From: Porites lobata
Taxonomy: Eukaryota; Cnidaria; Anthozoa; Scleractinia; Poritidae
Assembly: GCA_942486035.1 (NCBI GenBank)
Contig: CALNXK010000035.1
Location: 2,442,001-2,506,000, forward strand
Reading direction: 5' to 3'
DNA length: 64,000 nt
Both the position numbers and the translations under genes were made by a program. Shown piece after piece: positions 52,353 to 60,871 of the stretch. A model generated the notes under the pieces. It made no database searches, was not told the DNA's origin, and saw only the letters and a list, made by a program, of their open reading frames with translations. Each line of letters begins with the position of its first letter. Position 1 is the first letter of the stretch.

Positions 52353-52778
52353 TCAATATGTGGGCATTATTCTCGCTCTTACCTCTAGTAGCGTGTCAGC
52401 CGTTGTGTGCACCAGTGCCTGGGCCTGGAAATCGCGCATTGTGCCGTCAATTGTCTTGGCCTTCATCTCTGCTTGCCTAGTAGCAAATTTGTTAACTAGT
52501 GAATAGGCCTCCACATGGCCTAGTGTGTCGCTAACTGTCTTGGCCTTTACTTCTGCTAGCCTATCAGCCAGCGTCTTGACCAATGCCTTAACCTCCACAC
52601 CGGGTGTCGCGGCATGTGTCTTTTTTTTTATACCTGCTACCATGCAACCAAGCACGTCTATCAGTGTATTTTCCTTCATATCACATGGTGTGTTTGCAGG
52701 TTTCTCAACCTGCAGTTCAGCGTGTGAGCCAGCGTGTCCAATAGTTCCCCGAAATCCACATGACCAAGTGTGTAACAA
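52353..52778 (-). pseudogene. minus-strand repeat-peptide fragment ending in RARIMPTY (141 codons)
   Basis: The frame holds a full run of minus-strand repeat units (for example DRLAEVKAKTVSDTLGHVEA, about residues 74-93). It stops at a TGA in the shared landmark (52,353-52,355), ending RARIMPTY. The same kind of ending, with TGA in the same place, is found at 17,169 and 42,388. That could be a true ancestral C-terminus or a stop amplified with the block. A Lys-rich break (GIKKKTHA) precedes the middle units. No start signal can be supported. Confidence 0.4.
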
Positions 52779-53918
52779 AGTGTCTTGGCCTTTATCTCTG
52801 ATAGCTTGTCAACAAGTACGTCAACTAGTGCCTTAGCGTCCAACTCTTCTACTGTCGCCAAGTGTCTCGGCCTTTAATTATACTAGAGCGACAACCACCA
52901 CCTCGACTAGTGCCTCGACCTTGACCTAAGGTAGGATGTAAGTCAGCGTGTCGAGCAGTGCCTCGGTTTCCACCTCGCCCCGTGTGTCACTAATTGTTTT
53001 TGCCTCCATCTTCTGCTTGCGTGTCATGCAGCTCTTCGACCAGTGTCTCGGCATTTACATCACTTAGTGCCTTCTACAGTGTCTTTGCCTTCACCTCTCC
53101 TACCGAGTCAGCTGGAGCATAAGGTAGTGTCTCGGCCTTGACTTCTGTTAGCTTTCAGCCACAGAATCAATTGGTGCCTCGGCCATACATCGTCCAGTGT
53201 GTTTCCTAGTGTCTGCCGCTCTACTTTTAGTAGCGTAACACGTAATCTTGGCGCATCAGTAACACTCTAGGCCTGCACTTGTGAAAACTTGTGATCCTGC
53301 GTATAGACTAGTGCCACAGCTTCAACTTCGTTCAGTGTCTCGACTTCTGCGTAAGGCTTCAGTACGTAGAATGTCTCAGCCTCGACCTCTGCTCCCGTGT
53401 CAGCCAGAGAATGAAGAAGTGCCTCGGCCCTTACATTGGCCAGTGTTTCACGTAGTGTCTCTGCCTCCACCTCTGGTAGCGTGTCAAACGAGAGTATTAA
53501 TTAGTGGCTCGGTTATCATATCGGGCAGTGTGCTTACTAGTGTCTTGTGCTCTACCTCTAGTAGCGTGTTAGTGTGTCGGTAACAATCTTGGCCTGCACT
53601 TGTGAAAACGTGTAAGCCTGCGTTCAGACTAATGCCTCAGCTTTAATTTTGTTCAATGTCACAACAACTGTGTAAGCCTGCACTGTAAACTTCTGTTTTG
53701 ACGGGTGTCTCGGCCTGCAGACCGGTTACTGTGTCCGCAATTGTCTTTGTTACCACCACTGATAGCGTGTCAGAAAGCGTGTCGACCAGTGCCTTGTCTT
53801 TCACATCACCCACTTTCTCGAAAAAGTTGTCGGCCTCAATCTCTGCTAGCATGTCGGCCAGCACGTCGAGCAAGGCCTCACCTTAAGCTTCCCCCTGTTT
53901 GTCGGTAAGTATCTCCGG

Positions 53919-53988
53919 GTCTTTTCTTTGCTAGCGTGTCTGCCATCGTTTTCGTCTTTTCTTTGCTAACGTGTCTGCCAGCGTTTTG
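53919..53988. repeat. 35-bp tandem duplication
   Basis: Positions 53,919-53,953 and 53,954-53,988 are near-identical (three mismatches by eye), each running from gtcttttctttgcta to gcgtttt or its variant. A 35-bp step is not a multiple of 3, so it shifts the repeat frame. It shows continuing slippage inside the array. Confidence 0.85.
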
Positions 53989-55124
53989 CCCACTGGCTTG
54001 GCCTCCACATCGCTTAGTGTCTCATCTCGTGCAGTATCCCGGCCTTCACATTGGACAGTTCGTCGCTTAGTGTCTCGGCCAGAATATCGAAATATTACTG
54101 CGGCCTTTACATCGGTCACTGTGTTGCTTCGTCTGTAGGGCTTTACTTGTGATAGCCTTTCAGCCAGAGTACCGAGCAGTGCTCGGCCTCCACATAGCCC
54201 AGTGTATCGCCCACTGTCTCGGCTTTCACTTTTGCTTGCCGCTCCGCCAGCATGTCCACCAGTGTCTTAGCGCCTTGTCATCGCCCAGTGTGCCGCTAGA
54301 TCTCTTGGCCTTTAATTAACGAATCGTGTCAGCCTACCTATCGACCAATGCCTTAACTTTGACCTCTGCAGTGTCTCGCCAACAGTCCCCTATCTGGCAC
54401 CAAGTGTCTCGGTTTCCTCCTCTGCTACCAACCACCGTGTCGACTAGTGCTTCGGCGTCTACCTAAGCTAGGATGATAAGCCAGCGTTTGCAGCAGTGCC
54501 TTGGTTTTACTTCGAACTGTGTCTTACGAATTGTTTCGGCCTGCATCTTTTTCTAGCGTGTGATGAATCTTTTCGACTAGTGTATTTCAATCCAAATAGC
54601 TTACTATATCGCTAACTCTATTGGCCTCCCCTTAAGAAAGCGTGTCAACCAGCGTATGGACTACTGAATCAGCTTCCACTTCGTTCAGTGTAAGATTAGT
54701 GTGTCCCTAGTACCTACCTCTAATAGTGTGGCAGAAAGCGTGTCGACCAGTGCCTGGGCCTCCACATCGCTCAATATTTTGCAATTGTCTCGGCCTCCAT
54801 TTCTGCGATTGTATGGGCCAGCGTTACGACTGGTGGTGCGGCCTTCAGATCTGTCAGTGTCTCACAAACTTTCCCAGCCTTCACCTCTACTACCCTGTCA
54901 GTCAGCGTGTCGGCCAATGCCTCAGCCTCCACATCGAGCAGTGTGTCGCCGTCTTCCACCTCTGTAAGGCTGTGATGCAGTGTGTTGACCAGTTCCTTGA
55001 CCTCCACATCACCTACTGTCTCCCCCAAATTATTCGGCCACAATCCCTGGTAGCGTGTCGACCAGCGCGTTCATCATCGCCTTGGCTTTCGCCTCGCCCC
55101 TTATGTCACCAAGGGTCTTTGACC

Positions 55125-55472
55125 TCAATCTTTTGCTAGCGTGTCATCCACCGCCTCGACTAGTACCTCGTACAGTGTCTCAGCCTCGACCTCTGTTATT
55201 GTGTCAGCCATAGCATGAAGTAGTTCTTCGGCCTTCACGTCGGCGAGTGTGTCGCTTAGTGTCTCGGCCTCTACCTCTGCTACCGTGTCAGCCAGAGGAT
55301 CAATTATTGCCTCGGTCATCACATCGGCCAGTGTGTTTCTTAATGTTTTGGGTTCTAACTCTGCCACCCGTCCAGAAAGCATGTCGACCAGTGTCTTGGG
55401 AACCTCATTGCCCAGTGTGTCGCTAAATCTCTGCCTCCACATATTGAAGCGTGTCAGCCTCAGTATGGACAA
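55125..55472 (-). pseudogene. best-preserved minus-strand repeat-peptide fragment (115 codons)
   Basis: From about residue 25 to the end this fragment is almost pure repeat: ADTVAEVEAETLSDTLAD is typical, with Leu and Val spaced 3-4 residues apart and Glu/Asp between them. That pattern predicts an acidic amphipathic helix or coiled coil. Four 28-residue units follow each other without a stop. The first 25 residues (Arg/Trp/Phe-rich) are out of phase, so the Met is not a real start. The frame ends at a TGA in a degenerate unit at 55,125. It is the clearest view in this window of what the ancestral protein repeat would look like, if it was ever translated. Confidence 0.45.
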
Positions 55473-55997
55473 GTGGCTCAGCCTCCACTCTGTTCAGTGT
55501 CTCGCCAACTCTCTCAATCTTCACTCTTGCAAGTGTCAGCCATTGTGTCCGCCCTAGTGTCTCTCTGTTAGCGTGTGAGCAAGCGTGGCGACCAGTGTCT
55601 CGGCCTACCATCGCCCAGTCTTTCGCCAACTGTCTCGGCCTCCACCACTGCGAGCGTGTTAGCCAGCGCTTCGACTAGTGAGTCGGTCGTCACATCCATC
55701 AGTTTCTCGCCATTTTCTTCAGCCTTCACCTCTGCTAGTCTTTTAGCCAGTGTCACCGCTCCGTGTTTCGCCAGGTGTCCTTCTTTTATTTCCTCAGTAA
55801 GCCAGCACGTCGACCAGTGCCAAGGCCTTTACATGGTCTAATGTGACGCAAGGTTTCTCAACCTCCACCTCAGCTAGCGTCTGCGCCAGTGTGTCTTCAA
55901 TTGCCACGAAATCGACATGCCCCAGTGTAAAGGGTCTCGGCCTTTACCTGTGCTAGCGTGTCATCTAGTCTGTCAACCAGTGCCTCTGTCTCGAACC

Positions 55998-56286
55998 CGT
56001 TGCAGTAGAATACACCGAGGATAGTCACACATAAACACCGTGACTTGTGGCTCTCACTGTCAGGAATCTTCTGACAAAGTATCGTGGCAGATCTGGTGCG
56101 ATATACCAAAAGCATACCATATAAAGTAAAATCCAATTAATTGCATTGTAAGATGGGTTATACTTTTACTTGTACAATGCTTTTTTCGACTTGCTGATTT
56201 GTTTCTTTGTTTACTGACCGTTTGAGACGACATTACGACCCATAAACAAAGACTGCAGGCAACTGCGTGCCTAAAAAGCGGCTCAA
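55998..56286 (-). mobile_element. 289-bp dispersed element, copy 1
   Basis: Non-array sequence beginning cgttgcagtagaatacacc and ending gcggctcaa, set inside 84-bp units. Its reverse complement recurs at 57,623-57,911 with the same length and about 14 mismatches by eye (roughly 95% identity). No coding capacity is visible. The ends are not inverted repeats of each other, and no target-site duplication is obvious. It may be a SINE-like or MITE-like repeat; the class is not recognised. Confidence 0.75.
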
Positions 56287-56588
56287 GAGCCTGCAAGAGT
56301 GTCAACTATCGTTTCGACGGGTGCATTAAACTCCACATAGCCCAGTTTGTCGCCATGTTTCTTGGCCCCAAATTCTTCTACGTTGTCAGCAAGCGTGTCG
56401 ACCAGTGCAACGGCCTCCACATTGCCCAGAGTGTCGCAGCAGTGACCACAGCGAGCGTATCAGCGATGGCTTCGACTAGTAAGTCGCCCTTTACATCTGT
56501 CAGTGTCTCCTTAACTTTCTTGGCCTTTACCCCTGCTAGCCTGTCAACCAGCGTGTTAACCAGTGTCTTGTCAACTTTCTTGACCTTC
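56287..56588 (-). repeat. 84-bp array fragment between two insertions
   Basis: The array resumes right after the 289-bp element (gcctgcaagagtgtcaac) and runs through typical units to ttgaccttc, where the 4.3-kb insertion starts. The orientation is unchanged, so the 289-bp element and the large insertion are separate events in array DNA. Confidence 0.8.
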
Positions 56589-56721
56589 CATGAGGATCCG
56601 CATGCGATTTTTTTTAGCGATCAGCGAGATTTCTTAGTTGCTACGGACGCTTTGTTTTCAAAAGGTGACCAGAGAATTCCCTGCTGTGGGAATTTAACTA
56701 GTAAATGGTGACGGGTGAATT

Positions 56722-56829
56722 TAGGGAATAATTTCACTTGCGTTTTGTCCAAATCCTAATAATTTCCCTCGCCTGAAGGCTTGGAAAATTCTTAGGATTT
56801 GGACAAAACGCAAGTGAAATTATTCCCTA
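56722..56829. repeat. perfect 38-bp inverted repeat (108-bp hairpin)
   Basis: Positions 56,722-56,759 are the exact reverse complement of 56,792-56,829, with a 32-bp spacer. The outer end is tagggaataa and the inner end is aaatcctaa. The spacer can extend the stem slightly, since aatttcc faces ggaaaatt. A perfect 38-bp match in decayed surroundings implies recent origin, as for a young fold-back MITE. A transcript across it would form a long hairpin. Confidence 0.9.
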
Positions 56830-57158
56830 ATTTTACGAGTATACCATTTAATTACCTATCAATATCATGGGTGACGAATTACGTTGGATAAACATCTCAA
56901 AACTCCAAGATTGCTAGGATCGTATCGATCGAGAACTCCATTCTCTCAAATGGTTAGACCTTAAATTTGGCTTATAAAGTTCCGAATTTTTCAGACTTTT
57001 TCGGCAAAATACTTGTTGGAATCCTTTTTGATGTTCTCTTATGTGTTCAGGTTTACTAAAGCGTCTTTTTGTGCATTGATATCTTCATTCACGGCACCCA
57101 TTTTAAAACTTCGTCGCCATCTTGACACTGAGACGTACAGAACAGTTTCCAAGGCAAT

Positions 57159-57186
57159 TTTGTAATTTCACATGTGAAATTACAAA
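57159..57186. repeat. 28-bp perfect palindrome
   Basis: The sequence centred between 57,172 and 57,173 (arms tttgtaatttcaca and tgtgaaattacaaa) is its own reverse complement over 28 bases without a loop. It could be the relic of a fold-back element or a dimeric protein-binding site. Nothing nearby favours one reading. Confidence 0.85.
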
Positions 57187-57622
57187 TTAACGCTGAAATT
57201 TCGCTTCAAAATTAAGGAGTGATTCGTCACATATGATACTAATAAATTAATTTCTGGCCCAAACACGTAATCCGATAAGGTGTCAACCTTGTCATGTGCT
57301 ACTACAGTAGTAGTGAAAGCTCAGAACGTGATCAAGACAGTAGAAAACCAGATAAAAATACAACGCGATCCATTATAAAAATTAAAGTAAAGAAAAATAA
57401 AAAAAACACTTGCTTATAGTAAAGTGTATGCCTTGCAAAAATTTGAACTTGCGTTCAAGATAATTTTTTGCCAGATTTCAGCACGAGGAATGCACGCACG
57501 GAAAGCAACGATAAGGAAATAAAGCGGAATGCTTCAAGGCTAAGCGAGATTTTGCCTATTGCGACTGGCCGATGCTATCTAATGTAACCGAACTGTAGCG
57601 ATGACACGCAGTCCACTGTAAA

Positions 57623-57911
57623 TTGAGCCGCTTGTTAGGCACGCGGTTGCTTGCAGTCTTTGTTTATGGGTCGTAATGTCGTCTTAAACGGTCACTAAAC
57701 AAAGAAACAAATCAGCAAGTCGAAAAAAGAATTGTAAAAGTAAAAGTATAACCCATCTTACAATGCAATTAATTGGGTTTTACTTTATATGGTATGCTTT
57801 TGGTATATCGCGCCAGATCTGCCACGATACTTTGTCAGAAGATTCCTGAGAGTGAGACCTACAAGTGACGGTGTTTATGTGTGACGATCCTCGGTGTATT
57901 CTACTGCAACG
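57623..57911 (+). mobile_element. 289-bp dispersed element, copy 2 (inverted)
   Basis: Inverted relative to the copy at 55,998-56,286 and about 95% identical. It starts ttgagccgcttgttagg and ends tctactgcaacg. It lies in the interior of the 4.28-kb insertion while the partner lies in array DNA, so neither copy simply forms the termini of that insertion. Downstream at 57,912 is unrelated T-rich sequence. Confidence 0.75.
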
Positions 57912-58705
57912 CGTTTTTTTCTTCTTCGCTAGATACCGAAAAGACTTGGTATCATTGCTTTTGATTCCAGCCTATGTAACGGAAAGCTATACATGCTCGG
58001 TTCCTCCGATTCAGTCAAGTTTTTTAGCGAGAAATTTAAGCAGTCTGACAAGATGCCGTTCCTGATTGTATGAGTTGCTTCTCCGTGCCCCCGTTGGAGC
58101 CGGCGTTTTGGTCTGCTGTTTCTCGATATCATTCGCCACAAGTCCCTCCGCTAAATCCTGTTTCTAGAAACGAATCTCAAGAGGTGGTTGACTGGATCAC
58201 TTCATTTTGATTCAAGAGTTCTGTCCATTGGCGCCAAAATAGAATAGCCCGCTAATCCAAAATCTACGTACACATCCTTCATTCAGGAAAAGACCAAGTA
58301 ACAATGGGTATGACTGGCTTTTATTAAATAACAAAGTCAGTATACCAACTTGCATAGGAAATTGTGGGAAGTGCGGTCAGTTAACGAGTTTCTTGTTTTT
58401 TGAAATATCATTTTCTTGTAATCATGGCATATCATTTTTGAAGCCCATTATTTCTCTCATATTTGAATTCACTTTTTTCTCCTTTCACTTTAATTTCCTG
58501 ATACTTTTCAATGGCTAATAATGTGTTTTTTTTATAAAGGGTGATCTCAGAAAATGTTTTGCAAATCTGATTAGGCATACAGAGGTGCTTTTAAAAAAGT
58601 GGATTTTTTTGACAGAAGCACTACAATGTTTGTTTAAAGGGCAACATTTAACTTTAAAAAGAAATTCTTCTTTTTGATCTATCTGTATTTATTCAACAGT
58701 GGGTG
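57912..58705. other. AT-rich intergenic sequence, nothing recognised
   Basis: Unique AT-rich DNA inside the 4.28-kb insertion. The longest open frame is about 70 codons. Several T- and A-rich runs occur (for example near 58,520-58,535). I see no repeat, RNA gene or conserved motif. Confidence 0.6.
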
Positions 58706-59014
58706 TTTGATACTGCCATGATGTTCTGCGACTCCTAAGTACAAATTGTGAAATGTAACAGAACACTAGGTGTGTCGCCCGTGTTTCTGTGAGTTAGAAA
58801 TTCATGGCATTATTAATTCAACTGCAAACATTTGTAATAGTTATCTTAAGTGAGTAGGTCTTTGATAATGCCATGATGCTCTGCGACTCCTAAGTGCAAA
58901 TTGTGAATTGCCACAGAACACTAGGTGTGTCGCCCGTGTTTCTGTGAGTTAGAAATTCATGGCATTTTTAATTCACCTGCAAACTTATCTAATAGTCATC
59001 TTAAGTGAGTAGGT
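58706..59014. repeat. 155-bp tandem duplication with internal inverted ends
   Basis: Two copies with a 155-bp period lie at 58,706-58,860 and 58,861-59,014. Both begin tttgata and include the block acactaggtgtgtcgcccg. They are highly similar, with about a dozen differences by eye. Within each copy, tgccatga near the start is complementary to tcatggca about 90 bases later, so each copy could fold on itself. Confidence 0.85.
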
Positions 59015-59797
59015 TTTAGGAATGGGTCCTTGATATTATACTTCTCTTACTGACAAATCGGTCATTTAGAAAATATTGTTGTTTGCAGTAACACTGCATC
59101 ATAAAGGGTTGTTATTGATAAAGCCATGAACTCTATTCTATTCTATTTGTCCTTTCTGTTGAGTTTTGTATCTTTTTCTGTGCATTTAGGATATGGCTGG
59201 ATTCTATTGCGTTTTGCCTTAAACTGCAGGGGAATAAACGAGTAATAGTTTTTCTTAGTATTGAAACTCATTTAATTGCAAGTCATTATTTATTAACCTA
59301 GTATTATCATTTTAACAACTACTTCAGATGCTAACAACTACTTTAGATGTTCCAGAAGGCTTTGTTCTGGCAGTAGCCCCTAACAAGCAAAAAATCAACC
59401 GGAGGCACCATGAACTTACATGTTTATGTATCTAAAAGCTTTTCGCTGATATGAAAACTCATATCAAAAAAGATTTTAACATGTAGAAACTTTTGAAATC
59501 TAATATTAAGCAAACCCTTTTTCTTAACTTTAACCACTTTAAGGCTTTTGACTGCAATGATCTTGGCAGGCATTATACTTTAATAACTGCAGAAAAAATG
59601 GCGGTCCAGTTCAAAGACTCACTTATTCCAAGAAGAACTTAATGGACTTCATCAGCGCCTAGAAATTATCTTGAGTGAAAACAAAAGAAGCTAAAATCTT
59701 TATTTTTAGAAAATAATTACCCAGTATACATGGACCATCTTCTTGACCCCTAAATGTATGTCTTAGTGCGGAAAAAAATTAGTTTTGCTCAGTAAAA
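59015..59797. other. AT-rich intergenic sequence, nothing recognised
   Basis: AT-rich DNA with no open frame above 60 codons. A small local repeat (aactacttcagatg and aactactttagatg near 59,318-59,350) is the only structure noticed. Confidence 0.55.
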
Positions 59798-60160
59798 GTT
59801 TAGAACGTTCCACGCGCGGCATGGGGATCATTGCGCGACAAAGAAAACCCTTGTTGTTGAAGCAAACTCTAACCAGTCTAAGGTCACGCTCCACATTATC
59901 ACGAGTTTATAAGCCGTGTTTATTTCAAGCAATTAATAGAGTCTTTCTAGACTGCTTGCAACCCGCCTTTTTTCGCATAGACCATTTCTCAGCGAGGAGA
60001 AAAAAACAGAAGTTTAGAACGCTCCATTGTGAAGGAAAACCCCTCTTGTTCAAGCAAACTCTAAGGTCACGTCTCACAATATTACGAGTTTTTAAGTCGT
60101 ATTTATTTCAAACATTTAAGTAAGACTTTCTAGACTGTTTGCAGCCCGCCTTTTCTCGTA
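59798..60160. repeat. diverged ~214-bp tandem duplication
   Basis: The copy starting gtttagaacgttcc at 59,798 and the copy starting gtttagaacgctcc at 60,012 share several blocks: aagcaaactctaa, aaggtcacg, acgagttt, tttatttcaa, and tttctagactg followed by cccgcctttt. The second is shortened by indels. Both plus-strand copies are open for a while, which gives a 112-codon frame at 59,785-60,123 that I do not regard as coding. Confidence 0.75.
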
Positions 60161-60860
60161 AAATCTGTTTAGTTTTTATTCCAGCTAGCGAGATAATGAA
60201 TTTACCCTGGGTAATTAATTTACCCTGGGTGCCAGAGACTTCCCATGCCCGCGCTTTCTGTTTTTAGGCCAAAGCTTTTCAGTGAAATCAGTGAAGGTTA
60301 AGACGCCCTCGTTTAGCACTTCGCGGCTTCGTCACTTGTCCCGCATGGTTTACGTCTTGGGTAACTTTGTAAAGAAAAATAATAGACTGGTAGCAGTTTA
60401 TAGTCGATCAGGCAACGAGGCCTTCTGTTGGCAAAATCAATATTGTACAAAAAAACTGCCTAAAGAATTCTATGTAAGATTTGTTTTCGGAATAATTTTT
60501 TAGGACGTGCATTTAGGTTTCCTCGCTTTTAGCCAAATACTTCACACACAAGAAATATAGTTTTATAATTGAGCATTTGCAGATTACACGCAAATTGTTT
60601 GCACGCGTTTTACCCGCCGTTTGTCGCGGCTTGCTTTGAAAGGTGCCACGAGTTTTTTTCGGTGTTTCCATTGAGTGCAATGAAGCAAATTTCTAATTAA
60701 TTTGGTTAAGCTGTCAAGCGATGACTTGTGAATAAAATGAAACATTCCGTCGTAACGATTTAGAGAGGATCGTATTCTATGAGTTGTCAACACGTCTTTT
60801 GTTTCACATAGACCAATCGGTCATTTCAGATGACCGACTTTGCCGATCTCTAAGTCTTGA
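60161..60860. other. right part of the insertion with a duplicated 14-bp motif
   Basis: The 14-mer aatttaccctgggt occurs at 60,199-60,212 and 60,217-60,230 and contains the palindrome accctgggt. The rest is AT-rich unique DNA with an open frame of 73 codons at most (60,282-60,503), which I do not recognise. Confidence 0.6.
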
Positions 60861-60871
60861 GGATCCTCATG

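Larger units (their letters stand above)
50955..55997 (-). repeat. 84-bp array, better preserved right-hand part
   Basis: Units here look closer to consensus than those near 30-40 kb. Examples are 54,725-54,808 and 55,241-55,324, where gtgtcgaccagtgcct and cggcctccac recur with few changes. A landmark lies at 52,335-52,380. The stretch includes a minus-strand fragment of 141 codons and one of 115 codons, listed separately. It ends abruptly at the 289-bp element. Confidence 0.75.
1..56588 (-). repeat. giant degenerate 84-bp coding-like tandem array
   Basis: The stretch is built from a diverged unit of about 84 bp, with a cleaner copy near 55,241-55,324. Each unit has a 36-bp and a 48-bp half, both ending in gcctcc or a variant, and an inner 6/12-bp rhythm such as gtgtcgaccagt. 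Because 84 is a multiple of 3, the frame can persist across units. The minus strand reads as an acidic, Leu/Val/Ala-rich peptide resembling ADTLAEVEAETLGDTL, plausibly an amphipathic helix or coiled coil. The plus strand reads as a Ser-alternating peptide. No signal peptide, membrane segment or known catalytic motif is visible. Stops and indels interrupt every frame, usually within 60-200 codons, so no CDS is called. It could be a decayed repeat-protein gene amplified as satellite DNA, or a satellite that happens to be open. It is interrupted by mobile elements listed separately. Confidence 0.85.
56589..60871. mobile_element. 4.28-kb AT-rich insertion with short terminal inverted repeats
   Basis: The array stops at ttgaccttc and resumes at tctgcgagcctggctg. 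In intact units those pieces lie next to each other apart from about three bases, so this is a precise insertion. The left end is catgaggatcc and the right end is ggatcctcatg, an 11-bp inverted match. Its core is self-palindromic, so the match is weaker evidence than it looks. No open frame longer than about 118 codons is present, and none resembles a transposase or reverse transcriptase. It therefore seems non-autonomous or composite. Inside are a 38-bp hairpin, a 28-bp palindrome, a copy of the 289-bp element and two tandem duplications. Confidence 0.6.

Noticed and set aside
52353..52778. A late-embryogenesis-abundant or apolipoprotein-like gene from the acidic-helix repeat
   Set aside because: The resemblance is only in composition and helical periodicity. 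No family-specific motif is visible and the frame is interrupted.
1..56588. CRISPR array
   Set aside because: Units are contiguous and diverged, with no constant repeat alternating with unique spacers, and the setting is not prokaryotic.
1..56588. Bacterial surface adhesin or Ser-rich repeat protein gene
   Set aside because: The plus-strand Ser-alternating reading is broken everywhere by stops. No ribosome-binding sites, signal peptide or anchor motif is seen, and the flanks look eukaryotic.
56722..56829. Telomere-like repeat because of taggg and cccta ends
   Set aside because: Only one copy occurs at each arm end, with no tandem run.
55998..57911. One fold-back transposon with 289-bp terminal inverted repeats
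   Set aside because: The interval between the two copies contains 302 bp of ordinary array sequence and the left end of another insertion, so the copies are better treated as separate elements.
57865..58141. Short overlapping frames next to the 289-bp element as a transposase remnant
   Set aside because: They are under 71 codons, show no catalytic triad pattern, and one crosses the element boundary.
60282..60503. 73-codon plus-strand frame as a small gene
   Set aside because: No similarity is recognised and there is no duplication-supported conservation. A frame of this length is expected by chance in this DNA.
56589..60871. tRNA or rRNA genes in the unique region
   Set aside because: Looked for A/B-box-like spacing, cloverleaf arms and rRNA-like conserved cores by eye; none was found.
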